A DNA stretch of 64,000 nt, taken from positions 930,001-994,000 of the forward strand of contig CM056878.1 in the NCBI GenBank assembly GCA_029876055.1, written 5' to 3'. The DNA comes from Madurella fahalii. Its lineage: Eukaryota; Ascomycota; Sordariomycetes; Sordariales. The notes below the pieces were generated by a model. The model had not been told where the DNA came from and made no database searches. It saw only the letters and a list, made by a program, of their open reading frames with translations. Made by a program: the position numbers and the translations under genes. Shown here one piece after another: positions 34,434 to 46,723 of this stretch (position 1 is the first letter of the stretch; each line of letters opens with the position of its first letter).

Positions 34434-36092
34434 TCAGAATGAGAACTTCATGCCAGGCTTCGCGAGCGTGATGATTTTCCGCTCCGTGAACTCCTCCACC
34501 CCGGCCATACCCCCAAACCGGCCATACCCGCTGTTGCCGCCGGTGCCGCCGTTCGGAAGGGGAGCTTCGACATAGACTGTGGGCCCGTTGATGTGGCAAG
34601 CGCCGGCTCTGATCTGTTTCGCAATGTCCATGGCTCTCATGACATCTTTCGAGAAGACGCTGGCGCAGAGTGAGAACTCGCTATCGTTTGCCGATGCTAT
34701 CGCCTCCTCATCAGTCTCGAACTCGGAAAGTACCATGACAGGACCGAACGACTCTTTGCGCGCAATATCCATATCTCGGCTAACGTTTTCGAGGATGTGA
34801 GGCGAGATGATGGTGTTGTTAGGCCCCGCGACTGTGAGATCCCCGGTCAGCAGGTTGGCACCACCGCTTACGGCGCTACGGAGCATGTCCATGACCCGAG
34901 CGGCGGAGGCCGGTGTGAAGAGGCCGGAAACGGAGACGCCGGTGTCTTTCAGGTGGTTACCGGTCTTCAGGCTCACAGTCCTGCTGACAAGTTTGCCCTT
35001 GAATTCCTGGCTGATGGATCTGTGCAGCAGTACGCGCTCTGTTGACATGCAAATCTGGCCGCTGTATGAGAACGCGCCAAATACTACCGACTCAACCGCA
35101 TCGTCAATGTTGGCATCGTCCAGCACGATGACGGGCGCCTTTCCGCCAAGTTCCAGGACGCATTGCTTCAGGCAAGTGGCGGCCCAGCCGGCAATGATTC
35201 TGCCCACCCGATCACTCCCTGTGAAGTTGACGCGGAGGACTTTTGGATGCTGGACTGCGAACTCGGTTACTTGCGGAGTCCTCTCCGGACCCGTAGGGAG
35301 GAAGTTGAAGCAACCAGGGGGCAGGCCTGCGGCGCTCAAGGCCCGCGCAACGAGAAACTGGCTCTTGGGACTGTACTCGGACGGTTTCAAGACAACGGTA
35401 TTGCCGCAGACCAGTGGGCAGGCAACCGCTCGTGCCGTCAAGTTCACCTGCCCGTTTGATTAGCTCGTATTCTTTGCAGCGGGGCTTTGCCTTGGAGACA
35501 GGGGACGAACCGGAGCGTTCCAGGGTGCGATGGCGAAAACCACACCGACCGGCTGCCGTTCAACTAGGATAGACGTTCCGGGCCGATCTGCCGGCACGAT
35601 TTCACCTTTGATATGAGTAACCAGCCCTGCCGTCTCCCTGAACAGCGCGGCGGTAGCGAAGATATTGACCTTGACCCAGTGCTGCGTTGCTGAGACCTCG
35701 TGGGATAGAAGCTCTGGCGCATCCCCTTCCATATATGACTCCAAAATATCGGCGACTTTCAAGAAGATGCGGCGTCTGGTCGAGGGGCTGGTTCGAGACC
35801 ACCCTTGATATGCCGAATGGGCATTTTCAATGGCTGCGGCATAGTCGTCGATCGAGGCCGAGGCGCAATTGTAAATGACACTGCCTGTCATTGGGTTCCT
35901 GACTGGGAAGGTTACCGCGTCGGAACTTTCCCGGTGGTTTCCATCGATGTATAAGAGCTGCTGCTGGGCCAAAGCGCCAGCTTGGATGTCACTCATCGCG
36001 AGTTTGTTCTTGGACGTCATCATATGTGCGCTCGGCAACGTACTAACGGACGTGACACTAATGGACACACTCCCGAGACGTGAACTATACAA
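34434..36092 (-). CDS. NAD(P)-dependent aldehyde dehydrogenase, salicylaldehyde/vanillin dehydrogenase-like
   Basis: The enzyme oxidises an aldehyde to the acid. Exons are 35,511-36,092 and 34,434-35,447, with a 63-nt intron whose removal joins APWNAP to VNLTARA across the conserved cofactor-binding region. Landmarks: LKPSEYSP (cofactor), FTGSDRVGRIIAG, ELGGKAPVIVLDDANID with the catalytic glutamate, and FSYSGQICMSTERVLLH with the catalytic cysteine. The C-terminal SGYGRFGG...EEFTERK block is also typical. From the first ATG the protein is 531 residues. Family members are usually about 480-500 residues, so the internal ATG at 36,023 or 35,996 may be the true start. The GQICMSTERV active-site form is common in aromatic-aldehyde dehydrogenases, which is the basis for the subgroup call. 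Confidence 0.88.
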
Positions 36093-36460
36093 TCAATAGC
36101 TAAACTAGACGCGAATGAGACGAACCAAAACAGCCCAACTTGGTTGATGGAGTATGTATTTACCATAGTGGGCATGCGAATACTTTGTAACAATCTGTAG
36201 GCCACAGTCCGTCTCTTGTCCCACGCAGACTTGTCCGTCCCCGCGCGGCTAGAGGGTAGACATGTCCTGGCGAAGCACCCCGGCCGGAAAGAGGGTTCCG
36301 GGAGATTGGGCAAATGCGGAGAACTCGGCATTTCGTCGAACATCAGATTTGAACGCAGCCGCAACCGAATGGGATTTCAGATCACTGATCCACGCATAAC
36401 GTGATTCATTCACATGCTCTTACGGCGCCGTACTTCTTCCCAACCTAATGCTAAAAACAC
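36093..36460. other. Short intergenic region
   Basis: This 368-bp gap separates the stop codon of the upstream CorA-like gene from the start of the aldehyde dehydrogenase. Both genes read on -. Nothing else was recognised. Confidence 0.5.
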
Positions 36461-38579
36461 TCAGCGGCGCTTTTTATCACGCCGCCTCGAACGACGCTTC
36501 CTCAGGCGCCAAATGTAACGACGCTGAAGCAATGTCTTGCAATAGTCGTAGATAACTTCCCTGAGTAAGATGAGAGCGGTTGCAGTTACAACTGGGATAG
36601 CGATTTTCCAACTGGATTGGCAGTCAGTTGGCATGAGAATCGATCGGGAATAGAGTCACGAGGCCGATGGTACATACAAGTAGCCAATATCCTCATAAAG
36701 GACGGTAAACGGCTGAAAGTTTTGGCCAAAGTACCCTGTCAAGAAGGTCAATGGAAGGAATATGATGGTTGCGATCGTCAGTTGTTTCATCGACTCGTTC
36801 TGGTGGGCTGATATGGTGTTAAAGATCAATCCAATCATGCCATCTGCCGAGGATTTGAGCTGATTGAGCGTCTCAGTCATCAAGACGCAATGGTCCAGGA
36901 CGTCTCCGAGATAGGTGTAAGTCAAGCGGGTGATGATGGGTTCGTGATTTGGGTCCAGCAGTGTTGCCATGGCCAGCTCCTGCGACACGTCCGTTTGGTG
37001 ATCGCGCAGGGCATTGATGAGCGCTATGATGGGGTTGATGAAAGCGAGTAATTTGTTGATCTCGGTGATGAAAATGTAGAGTTTCTTGGTACGATCGAGA
37101 TCGGGCCCGGTGAGGACATCGAGTTCTAGATCCCCAATCACGTCTCCGTAGCAAGCCGTGACAGGAATGGCCAAGTCGATGATGGCATCGATGATGGCCT
37201 GGCAGACCATCGACGCATCACAGGATCTGGTGCGACGAGCTGTTAGCGGCATGCCTGCTGTCACAGGGCCGGACTTACTGCCGGATGATGGTGTCGCTTG
37301 TCTGGAGACGTCGAATAATGGGTGTCTCGACATCTCGCGCTGACAGCTCGAAGAAACTAATGATAGTGTTGTCGTTGGTGATGAACATGGATACCTGTTC
37401 ACAGGCTACTGCGAGGTCCCTCGATGCCAGGGCAGAATTCTTCTCCATGAATTGTGCTCGTGAGTCGTCAGGTGACGCGTGATACATCTGCAGGGTGCGG
37501 AGTTGGGAGATATCAGGAACATCCGAGAACCCACTCGCCTGCGACCTGAGGTATCCTCCCAGCTCGGCTGTACCGGATTGCTTGCCGGAGCCCAGGTCTT
37601 TGGGACCGTCGCCGCGGATCCCGCCTCGGAACACTCTCGTCAACTTCCTGACGAGTTTCCTCGGGAACCGTCCGCTCCGCTTACTCGGCCCGCTTGTCAG
37701 GCTTACACCATCGTCGTCGTCGTCCGAGTCTGACGAAGCGTCGCTATCCAGTTCGTACAGATGAACCAGCTTCTGGAGGGTTAACACCATAAAGGCGTGG
37801 GTGGGATACCTTGAGCGTAGGGTGAGACTCGGCCGCTTCTGCATACTGGGCTGTCTTTGCTTACCATTCAACCTTTGTTCGGTTCCTTGTATTCATCATA
37901 TCCTCGATTGCCAGTTTGTGGAGCTTTTTGTGCCGTCCCAGGCTCTGAATGACATCCCAGCTGAGGCCGTTGACGTTGACCCAGCGGCACTTGACCCAAG
38001 TCGGTTGTGGTCGGTTCATGAACCCATTCAGTGTCTCGTTGTCTAGTTTCTGCATAGAGAATCGGTCTTCGGAGAAATCGACGACGGTGATATCGCAAGG
38101 AGCGCTCAGGGTCGGCATAGAGGCATGGCCTCCATCGGGCTTGCTGGGGTCTACACCTGGTTCGGCGCCAGCTGTGTATCGAGATAGGTCAGTAATCAAC
38201 GCGCAGCAATGCTTGGGGACTATGGGGACGTACGGTGCCAGCCAGGCCCAACTTCAAAATCTTGAAAGTCATCCACCGTCTTGAACGTTCCTGTACGACC
38301 TGTGCGGCGGCGTATGCTGGGACTCATGGGCGCGAGAGTATCGGAGCGGCCGCGAGTCTGCCCGGTGGGATCCGGCACCGAACCGGTGTTTGCCGTGTCG
38401 GCGAGGCCGGGCTCGATGTTGAGCGCATAATGTGATCGTGTGTCCTCGTTGGTGCGGCTCCCGGTTGCGTCTCCGGGATCAAGGGGGGAGGAAGGCGGCG
38501 GAAGTGGTGTTGCTGCGAAATCGCGTGCAGCCGAGTCGGCTTCAACCCCATTGTTATTCGCGCTATCAGCATCGGACAT
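36461..38579 (-). CDS. CorA/ALR-type divalent cation transporter with GQN in place of GMN
   Basis: Five exons: 38,234-38,579, 37,865-38,171, 37,279-37,809, 36,678-37,226 and 36,461-36,611, giving 627 residues. Four GT-AG introns of 52-66 nt join known family motifs in frame, such as VEWYPTHAFMVLTLQKLVHL and IIRQSCDASM. The long N-terminus is disordered and Ser/Pro-rich. The soluble domain contains WVNVNGLSWDVIQSLG and HKLAIEDMMNTRNRTK. A DSDASSDSDDDDD run sits in an insert near residue 240. Near the C-terminus come TM1 (IIFLPLTFLTGYFGQNF) and TM2 (WKIAIPVVTATALILL), then a basic tail. The family signature after TM1 is normally GMN; here it is GQN. An upstream ATG at 38,636 is an alternative start. 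Mg2+ is the usual substrate of this family, but this is not proven here. Confidence 0.85.
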
Positions 38580-40357
38580 TGCGACTACCGCGTCTGCATC
38601 CTGGGAGTGCCGAAAACCTGGAACTCGACTCTGCAATCGAAACCACAGTCGCTATTTATCCCGTAGTACATTCTCGGGCCAGATGATGTCGGAACTTTCA
38701 GAAGAGCTGAACAAAAACCAGGGCGGCAAGCAGCCCGCTGAATTTGGTGGGGGTTGCTGGGTGCTGGGTTGTCGGTTGCTCCCCTGGCCGTTGATTAACT
38801 AATCACATGCCCCAGTGCCGCTGATAAGGCTCCGGAAATTTCCAAACCAATAAATACCTCTGTACGGGGAAGCCAATCAGCGGCCAATGACGTTGAATGG
38901 GTACTGTAAGGCCACTCGCACCGAGTCAACAGACTACTAGGATTGTACAAGATGAGTGTGGCATTGATGCCTACCGAAGAGGCGATGAGACGACGGTATG
39001 TAAGAAGGTTTACTTACCACGTTTCCTGCCCACCTACTCAAGCATAGGATAGCTAGCTACCCTACATGGTAGGTTTCTCTTCATAACAAATGAGACAGGG
39101 TTCACAAAACATGAATCGATCTTGCCGTGTCCGTCTTAGCCTTGCGGTCCGCAGATGCGGGATCTTTACTGGCTGGTGATTGTGGACACCAAGTATAAGT
39201 ACTTTGACTTAAGGCAATCCATGTTGCAGTTGATTATACCGCTCGTTCTTTACCGGAGTACGGTAGAGGTATGCAATGGCCTTTGCCATCCGTTCATATA
39301 GCATAATATAGACACTAGCTGGTATTGACGCCTGGACTGTACATTTAATGATAATTTAACTAAGGAACAAGTTGCAGGTGAGCAGGATCTCGAAGCTGCC
39401 TGACTAAGCTTTCCCACGGACTTATACCAACCCTTGACTCTCTCACGTTCGCCAGTTCTTTCTTTCCTCCTGCAAAGATAGTGTACTGCAATATGGTGGC
39501 CGAAGCAGGAGACTTTGACTTTTACTTTCTCATCTGGTTTATTAATTCGCATACCTGTCCTTTCCTCCACTTCCCCAGCCGCCCGCCCATCCCACTGCCT
39601 ATCAATTTTTCCTCCTCCTCCCCCTCCTCCTCCTCCTCCTCCTCCTCCTCCTCCTTCTTCTTCTTCTTCTTCTTCTTCTTCTCTGTTCTCGGGGGACTCG
39701 ATAATAACAAGCGCACAATCTTATTCCCATAAATCATCTCGGGCTCGAACAAGAGGAGTACGGGTAGCATTTTCATCTCTAGTGAGCACTCGCAAAGACG
39801 TATTCCTCGTTTCTCAGACTTCGCAATATTCATTCGTTGCTGCGCATCCTTCCAAATACAAACCAGCATCCTCCAACGCTTCTCTCGACTCCTCGTCCTT
39901 TCCTTGCTTTCCAAATACACTTGGCCGTTCCACCCGTCAGGGAAAATCAGCACCTCGGGAAAGAATCTCTCTATCGCACTCGCAACCATAACCTCTCGCC
40001 CCAGAGTACTCGCAACCCGCAACACCCGAATCTCGTCGTAGGAACTTTTCCAAAGCGTCCGCGCTACATCTCACTCGTGTTTATTTATTTCTTAGAATTT
40101 TTTTTTTTTTTTTTTCATCAACCCACTTAGGTACCCATTTTCGGTTTTTCCAGCTCGCTCTTCGCATGTTTCCCAGAAAATTCGGGCACGAGGCTAGGTA
40201 GCCTTTTGGCTATGGTTGATTTCCCATTGGAACACGCTAACGTCTTAGCCTCCCTACCTCACCTACCAGCTATCAGGCATATTCAGGCATTCCAATCGTC
40301 GAGCCACATCCTCAAATTGGATTCTCCCACCACGCCCCCTTCAATCGAATCCACGTA
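38580..40357. other. Divergent promoter region with pyrimidine microsatellite
   Basis: Nearly 1.8 kb lie between the CorA-like gene (-) and the SNF2 gene (+), which diverge. The stretch 39,611-39,682 is an uninterrupted TCC then TTC microsatellite on +. A poly-T run occurs at about 40,097-40,116. Much of 39,540-40,340 is C/T-rich, as is common in fungal promoters and leaders. ORFs crossing the microsatellite give only poly-Ser or poly-Pro and are not considered genes. Confidence 0.55.
39611..39682. repeat. (TCC)n/(TTC)n microsatellite
   Basis: A compound trinucleotide repeat of about 70 bp, TCC units followed by TTC units, in the intergenic region upstream of the SNF2-family gene. Confidence 0.95.
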
Positions 40358-43300
40358 ATGGCGTCTCCAGCAGGACCGTCCGGTGATCCTACCATTCCCC
40401 TCCACGGCGGGAGTGGAAGCGAGCTCGTTACGAACCCGATGACAGCGCCATATCCAAGCCCAACGCCAAATGCCGCTGAGACCTTCACAGGCTCGTCTTT
40501 TGGGCTACAGCAAGCGCAAGGGCAAGCGCAGCGTGAGCCAGTCCACAAAGCAAAAAGAAGATGTGGCGACCGTGACAAGAGTGCCAAAGACTACTGGAGG
40601 CGGCAGTACGCCACCAGTCTAGCGCAACACAATTCAGACCAGCCAGAGTTAAAGCGAAAAGACACTGGCGGTGGCGAAGATTGGTACAGGTCGAAGAGAC
40701 AGCGGGCATCTGAGGGCCTCGCGGCTTTGCAAAATGAGCAGAGTGTGTTACTTACCGCCGCCGTTGACAAGGACGGCCCGATTGCGGCGAGAGCAAAGCT
40801 GGGTGATGTTTCGATGCAGAATGACACATCCTGCAAGACCACAATTGAACAGCTCGGTATCATGCGAAAGGATATCGATCCCGCCAACCAAAAAGCCCTA
40901 CAAGAACTAAGCCTGCTTCAAGAAGCAACATTGTCATTTGGGGTTTCGAGGTGCAAACCTGTGAGCGGAAAGTGGCGGCTCTCTGGTTTTGGCACTCCTC
41001 TCTATCATCATCAACTCATTGGCGTAAGATGGATGCTAGGTCGCGAGATGGCCCCACACGGTCCAAACGGAGGGATCCTCGCCGATGAGATGGGCTTGGG
41101 GAAGACCGTCCAGCTCCTTGCCTGCATGTCCCAGAACCTACCTGCCAAAAACGCCAGGGTAGACAAGACCCTCGTCGTTGCGCCCAAGAAGCTTCTCTAC
41201 CAGTGGTTCAATGAAATCAAGAACCATTGCATAAACAAGGAGATGAAAAGGGTTTTCATCTATGCCTCCAACACGGTCATGATGGACAGGCAATGGGAGG
41301 ACGAAAGTATCATGCAAGACCCCCACTCCTCCCTCGCGGTTCCATTTACCACCAACCGCTGACAGTGATATAGCCTCACTAACTACGAACAAATTCAACG
41401 TCAGTTACCACCGAAAGATAAACTCGAGGAGATTGAGAAACTGAGAGCGGCTCGGGATCCGGCATGGAAGACTGCTCTTCAGAAACACGGCGGCCCCCTC
41501 TTCCAGACCACCTGGCACCGGATTGTACTCGATGAAGCCCACGCCATCAACAATAGAAGCAGCCAAAGTAGGAAGCGTCAGCACTTGTGAATCGTGGGAG
41601 CCGGGCGCTGACATCTTGCCCAGCGTCGAGAGCTTGCAGGAATCTCATTAGCAACCTCCGCTGGGTCCTCACCGGTACTCCAATGACGAACAATATGGAT
41701 GGTAAGCTTCTGGCCCTCGTCAATATTCCATTGTAACACCCCCTAACGTGATATAGAATTTTTCTCGTATCTAGATTTTCTCATGACCCGATACAACCAC
41801 TTTAACGAGTACCGGGACGCTATGGGTGATATCGAGAGTGTGCGTTCAATTGTTGATGCAGTCCCTCCTTGCCCGCCATCATTGTTGACAAGCAGCAGGA
41901 GCAGCACAAGGAGAAATTGGCAATGATTTACCAGGAGATATCATTGAGGCGGTAAGCTGCGGCAATGTCGCAATCACCGTAAACTGGTTGTTTAAGTTGT
42001 CACCCTAGGTAACTAACACAACATAGCCGAGTGGGAGACAAGTTTATGGGCAAGCCGATCATTCAGATACCTAAGACTCACCCCCCCGAGGTGATAAACG
42101 TGGCCTTCTCCCCCCTTGAACACGGGATTTACCGGGAAATCCGAGATAGGTATACCCAAATCTGTGACGACGCGAACACCTCGGCGGCACTCGGCGGTAC
42201 GTCAGTGGTTCCCAAGGAGGAGATCGCCAAGCTTTTCCACTTCCTAAGGTATTTTTCCTCACACCCAGCTTTGTTACGCCCGGAGTCCCTCGCCTCCAAT
42301 GAGAACCCTGAAATAAAGGGCCCCGAACCCTTGGAGGTGACTACGACAGTGATTCACTTTTACTGCAGGCTCTGCCGTAACGTGCTGGAGGAGCCTCGAA
42401 TTGGAGTGGTAATTACGCGCTCCCTCGCCCTGCATTTGTTCTGTTCCAAGCGTTTCCTAACATTCATAGTGCGGCCATGCGTTCTGCAAGCGTTGCATCA
42501 GTGCCTACCGCAAGGTCAAGAGAGAGGCTCGTTGTCTGAGCTGCAATGCACAAGTGACATTAGAGAGGACCAAGCCGGCAGGTGATGACTGCTTCTATCC
42601 CATCTCTCACCACGAAGGCTTGGCAGGTGTGCTTGACGGGTCGTGCCAGAAGGGCAAACAGAGAACCGCAACCCAACGACGGAAGCCAGGTGATGACGAG
42701 TGCGGTTTGCAGCCGAGGCTGGCCGCAGGGGCTGCAAACAAAGATGGTCGTAGGAAGAACTCGGCAAAGCGAAAATCGAAGTCCACGGGCCGAAGGGAAA
42801 GGGGTAAGATCAAGAAGGCAAGAACGGATGACGGGATGGGCCCGATGCGTGCCAATGCTCGCGCGTTCCTGCGGCGATGCGACGAGGAGCCGTGGAATCC
42901 AATCCCGCATGGGGTAAAGACCAGAGCAGCTTTGGAGCTGGTACAGAAATGGCAAAAGGAAGCACCAGAGGACAATATAATCAGTGGGTTGCCATGTCTT
43001 CGTTTATAACCGTCGGCCCCTGGTGCTCACCACGATCGCAGTATTCGTCCAGTGGATTCCGATGCTCTGCATTCTAGGAAGAATGCTTTTCCAGAATGGG
43101 TTCCCATTTGTTTATTTCTGGGGTGAGATGGGAAACGGCGAGCAGCAGAGGAGCATTCAGGTTTTCCAGAAAGTTTCTGAGGTCAAGGTTATGGTGAGTA
43201 CTCCCGGTGCCATTTGATTAGGTCATGACCGAGGCTGTCCCTTCACCCTCCAAGAAACATCTATCGCTAACCAACATGGCGAACACTAGCTCATTTCCCT

Positions 43301-43754
43301 CTCATGCGGTGCTCATGGGCTGAATTTGACTGCTGCCAACCGCGCCATAGTCTTTGATCACTGGTGGCACAAGTGCTTGGAACATCAAGCTTTCGCACGT
43401 ATCCACCGAATCGGCCAGACCAAAGAGGTCCATACAGCGAAGCTTGTCGTAAAGGAGTCTCTCGACGAAAAGATTTTGAAGATGCAAGCTGCGAAGGAGG
43501 AAACAATCGCAAGTACTATGGAAGCCGGGGCCCTGACCCGAAAGCCAACGCGTCTCGAGATTCGTGACCTCCTTTGCAAGGACGGCCAGCTTGACGAGGA
43601 GCTGCTAGCGGGAGTGGATATGGATGATAGCGATAACAACGACAACGGCAGCAGCATGGCCGGGATTAGCAGTGACGACGATGACAATAGCGATGGCAAC
43701 AGCAACAACGACAGCGACTACATGTGCACTGATGACGATAGTGATGGCGATTAG
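40358..43754 (+). CDS. SNF2-family ATPase with RING finger between the helicase lobes (Rad5/Rad16/HLTF-like class)
   Basis: DNA-dependent ATPase, probably nuclear, of the class that couples a SNF2 motor to RING-type ubiquitin ligation. Proposed exons: 40,358-41,313, 41,374-41,567, 41,624-41,701, 41,757-41,839, 41,893-41,951, 42,027-42,408, 42,470-42,983, 43,042-43,193, 43,290-43,754; 960 residues. Motor motifs in order: DEMGLGKTVQ (I), LVVAPKKLLYQW (Ia), VLDEAH (II), WVLTGTPMTNNMD (III), then a C3HC4 RING (FYCRLCRNVLEE ... CGHAFCKRCISAY ... CLSCNA), IFVQWIPML (IV), SCGAHGLNLTAANRAIVFD (V) and ARIHRIGQTK (VI). The tail is Asp/Ser/Asn-rich. Two joins are uncertain: the first intron needs a GC donor at 41,314, and the fourth (41,840-41,892) is weak. 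If either is wrong the gene carries a stop or frameshift. Confidence 0.82.
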
Positions 43755-45760
43755 AATACGGATGCCGATCCTGGGGTTGGCAGCCTGCACGGGGTAGTTA
43801 TCTGCTTATTCTGCACTAAGGCGACTGGGGGCGGTTGGCCAGCGAGCTCGAGAGCGTAGATGATTGATATCTATCATCTCTTCAACGCGTCTTCCCAAGG
43901 CCATCACCTTATTGGCCCTCAGGGGTGCTTACGAGAGAGGGGGCTATCGAGCGGCCGGATGATTCTAGCGATAAATGGGTTATGTAACTGAGTTAGTTGT
44001 ATCTGAGGCCTTAAGGTTGGGACCGGACCTCTCGCCGATATACCTGCCAAACTAGCTGGAAAGCCGGTCTCGGGATGCCACTTAGCTCACCGAATCAATG
44101 ATTTAGAAAGTCAATGAGCCTTACTGTTGCTCTGCGATGTGCAGCATGGCACTTATAAACCGGTCGGTACAGTAGAAACGAACCTTGAAGCGTATGACAC
44201 AAGCAGGGAGTGGCTATGACAACAATCACGCGGGGGAGAGAACGTCGAGTGTCGACCATCAAAGTCTCTGGCTTACGCCATTGAGAGGGATGGATAGTGT
44301 ACTTCTTGGTTTTGGGCCGTTTAACTAAGTAATCATCCGACTTAAACCACGGACTGGGTATTCCCTGTCCCCGAAATACATGTAGATGCCAATTTCCCAC
44401 GGCGTATGTTCTACAGCAAGTGGTATGATCAAACTTCAAATGTGCGTAACCTTATCTAACCTTTTATGCTTCTGAGTGCACGCGATGATGTAGGGTCAAT
44501 GGTTCCAGTCCTTACTTCAACCTTAAACCTGCCTGCGTCGAGGAAAGATACAAGCCTTTGGTCTTAGCGGATACCGGCTCTGCGTTGGGTCTTATTGGAT
44601 AGAACAGAGGCCTTGCGCGACCGTCTTTGAACGCTCAGGTTTGGCAAACGGAATCCGACATTATGAGGATCTGTCCAAGAAGACCCCCCATACCCGTGTG
44701 ACACATCTTCGGACTGGGGCTATCAGGTTCCACAGCGCAGCGAGTTGGCATATTTGACGCCGGTCCCCGGACATCGAGACATTGGCGATAACGGCATGTA
44801 TATCTGAGACTGAATATCTTGCTGATCTGCCGGTCCTCTCATATCAACGGTGTATGCAGCTGTGATGGTATACATACGCGGGAGATTGCACGACCGTTTA
44901 CATACAGACTTAAGTGGCGGGAATGAAGACCGGAAGATTTTTGACAAGCAATCAATTTGAGCAGGGCGTTCAATGAGATTCATTGTGTTTACATTCCAAT
45001 GCCGGATGAAGTACTGACTGGGTTAGGGTTAAGACATATCGCAGAAAAATCGCCTAAAGCTTCTGGATGCCGCTCCAACAACAAGGAAGCCTCTTCCAAT
45101 TGATTACTTGCCAATAGTTAAAGGAGTTCCCTGTCATCGAACAATCACATACGACCATACCTACTGGAAAGCTCGGGATCCCGTCCGCTCTCCCCTAGAT
45201 AAACCAGTAAGGGCCAGATTAGTAGTTGGGTCGGTGACGACCAGCGAATCCCTGGTGTTGTATGTTTTTTTTAACCCTTGCGCAACCCAACGTAAATCAT
45301 GGACTACGCCTATTTGAGCCATCTGCAGGTGCCTTCCTCGCTTACCGGCTCACTTGAATGTGTATTCCCAACTATTTTTCTCTTTAGACAGATTCGAGCC
45401 CGAACAAAGGTCTTCTGAGCAATTCATGCAGCTGAATATTCCTGGGTTTCATTGTCCTTGGAATTGAGGGAGATAAAGGTGAGCTTTTCCAGAGCCTGGG
45501 ACGACTCTATTTCTCATCTTTACCTGTGTCTCGTGTGATCCTATTTCAGATTTACGGCGTCTACAACTGCGATCTAACCACCCACTGATTTAGCAGTAGC
45601 TACGAGTCTCGTAGATCGTTGTTACAAGACGACTTTAAAGGCAGTGGCCCAATTACACACGGCGCACAAGTTGGATGACAACCTCAGCAAATAAAAGACA
45701 ATTAAAGGCATATCACAGCACAGACCCTCAACAATAAAACCACAACAAGCAGAAGTCACC
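43755..45760. other. Long intergenic region, no gene seen
   Basis: Two kilobases between two + genes hold only short ORFs without motifs. Mixed base composition with no recognised repeat or RNA gene. A GGTTCCAGTCC string at about 44,500 resembles a tRNA B box but has no foldable tRNA around it. Confidence 0.5.
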
Positions 45761-46723
45761 ATGGCGAAAGGGCCAACCAACCCGCCCCACGAACCGGCTG
45801 TCCGCGCATCTGACCCCCTGCCCAAAGGCTACCGCTTCGTCCCTAAGGGCAAAGTCTACATCACCAAGCACTGCCGGCGGCAGACGCACGACGCGCGCAA
45901 GACGCTGTACGTCGTGCTCGGGGGCGGCAAGACCAACAAGCCGGTCGGCTTACGCTGCCCGGCCTACATCTACCACTCCGTCATGTGCCAGCACAAGGCC
46001 ACAGCGGCCCGGCGCGCGGCGGCCGTCCAGAAGCGCGACGCGGCCAAGGAGGGGGGCTTTGAGGACGCCATCGTCGAGCTCTTCCCGGACATTCCGAGGG
46101 GGGAGGTCCCGCGGATCGTCAAGCACGCCCTCAAGACGCACAGTCGGAGGGTGGGCAGGGCTGGGGCGGTGGGGTTGGAGGAGCGCGCCACGCTCGTGGT
46201 GCGGGCGCATATCAGGCACGTGCATACTGATTATGAGCGGTTGCTGAAGCAGGGCGTGGGTAGGCTAGAAGCGAGGGAGGAGGTTTGGGATGGGGTGAAT
46301 GAGACGGTGAGGTGGTGGGGTGGTAGGGAGCTAAGACGGCCGGCTATGGTTCCTACTAAAGGGCAGGCGAAAAAGAATGGGAGGAAAGTTTCTCCTTTTA
46401 CGCTTAAAAAGGCAAAGGCAAAAGGCGTGAAGAAGGCGGTGGTTTATGCAGACTCGGGAGATCATGTGGTTAGTCGGCGGATGGGCAGGGAGGTGTCGGG
46501 GAGCCCGAGAGGTGATGAGGCACCAGCACTCTCTGCTACTCCTATGGGCACCTGCCGCACGGCAAGAGGGATGCTACAATCGTCAAGAAGGGTTCACTAT
46601 CTCGTCGACGACTTGGATGAGCTAGACGGGCATGCGGATGGCGGGGTGGAAGACGGTGATGCTATTTTCTGGGACGAAAGCACCAGCGGCTATGACAGCA
46701 GCTGTGGCGAGTGGGGCGATTAG
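45761..46723 (+). CDS. DUF2293-domain protein
   Basis: A single-exon gene of 320 codons. The segment at about residues 105-190 matches the fungal DUF2293 domain: IVELFPDIPRGEVPRIVKHA, LKTHSRRVGRAG, LVVRAHIRHVHTDYERLLKQ and EAREEVWDGV. The N-terminal part has KGYRFVPKGKVYITKHCRRQ, typical of the same family before the domain. The C-terminal third is Lys-rich and then acidic, and probably disordered. Function of the family is unknown; the basic, arginine-rich composition would suit nucleic acid binding but that is a guess. Codon use in the first 500 bp is strongly GC-ending and less so afterwards. Confidence 0.85.
   Translation: MAKGPTNPPHEPAVRASDPLPKGYRFVPKGKVYITKHCRRQTHDARKTLYVVLGGGKTNKPVGLRCPAYIYHSVMCQHKATAARRAAAVQKRDAAKEGGFEDAIVELFPDIPRGEVPRIVKHALKTHSRRVGRAGAVGLEERATLVVRAHIRHVHTDYERLLKQGVGRLEAREEVWDGVNETVRWWGGRELRRPAMVPTKGQAKKNGRKVSPFTLKKAKAKGVKKAVVYADSGDHVVSRRMGREVSGSPRGDEAPALSATPMGTCRTARGMLQSSRRVHYLVDDLDELDGHADGGVEDGDAIFWDESTSGYDSSCGEWGD

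Noticed and set aside
39515..40025. 158- and 167-codon ORFs over the TCC/TTC microsatellite
   Set aside because: Their composition is mostly homopolymeric runs from the microsatellite, with no flanking conserved sequence.
44500..44512. GGTTCCAGTCC resembling a tRNA B box
   Set aside because: The 5-bp stem does not pair and no tRNA cloverleaf can be drawn.
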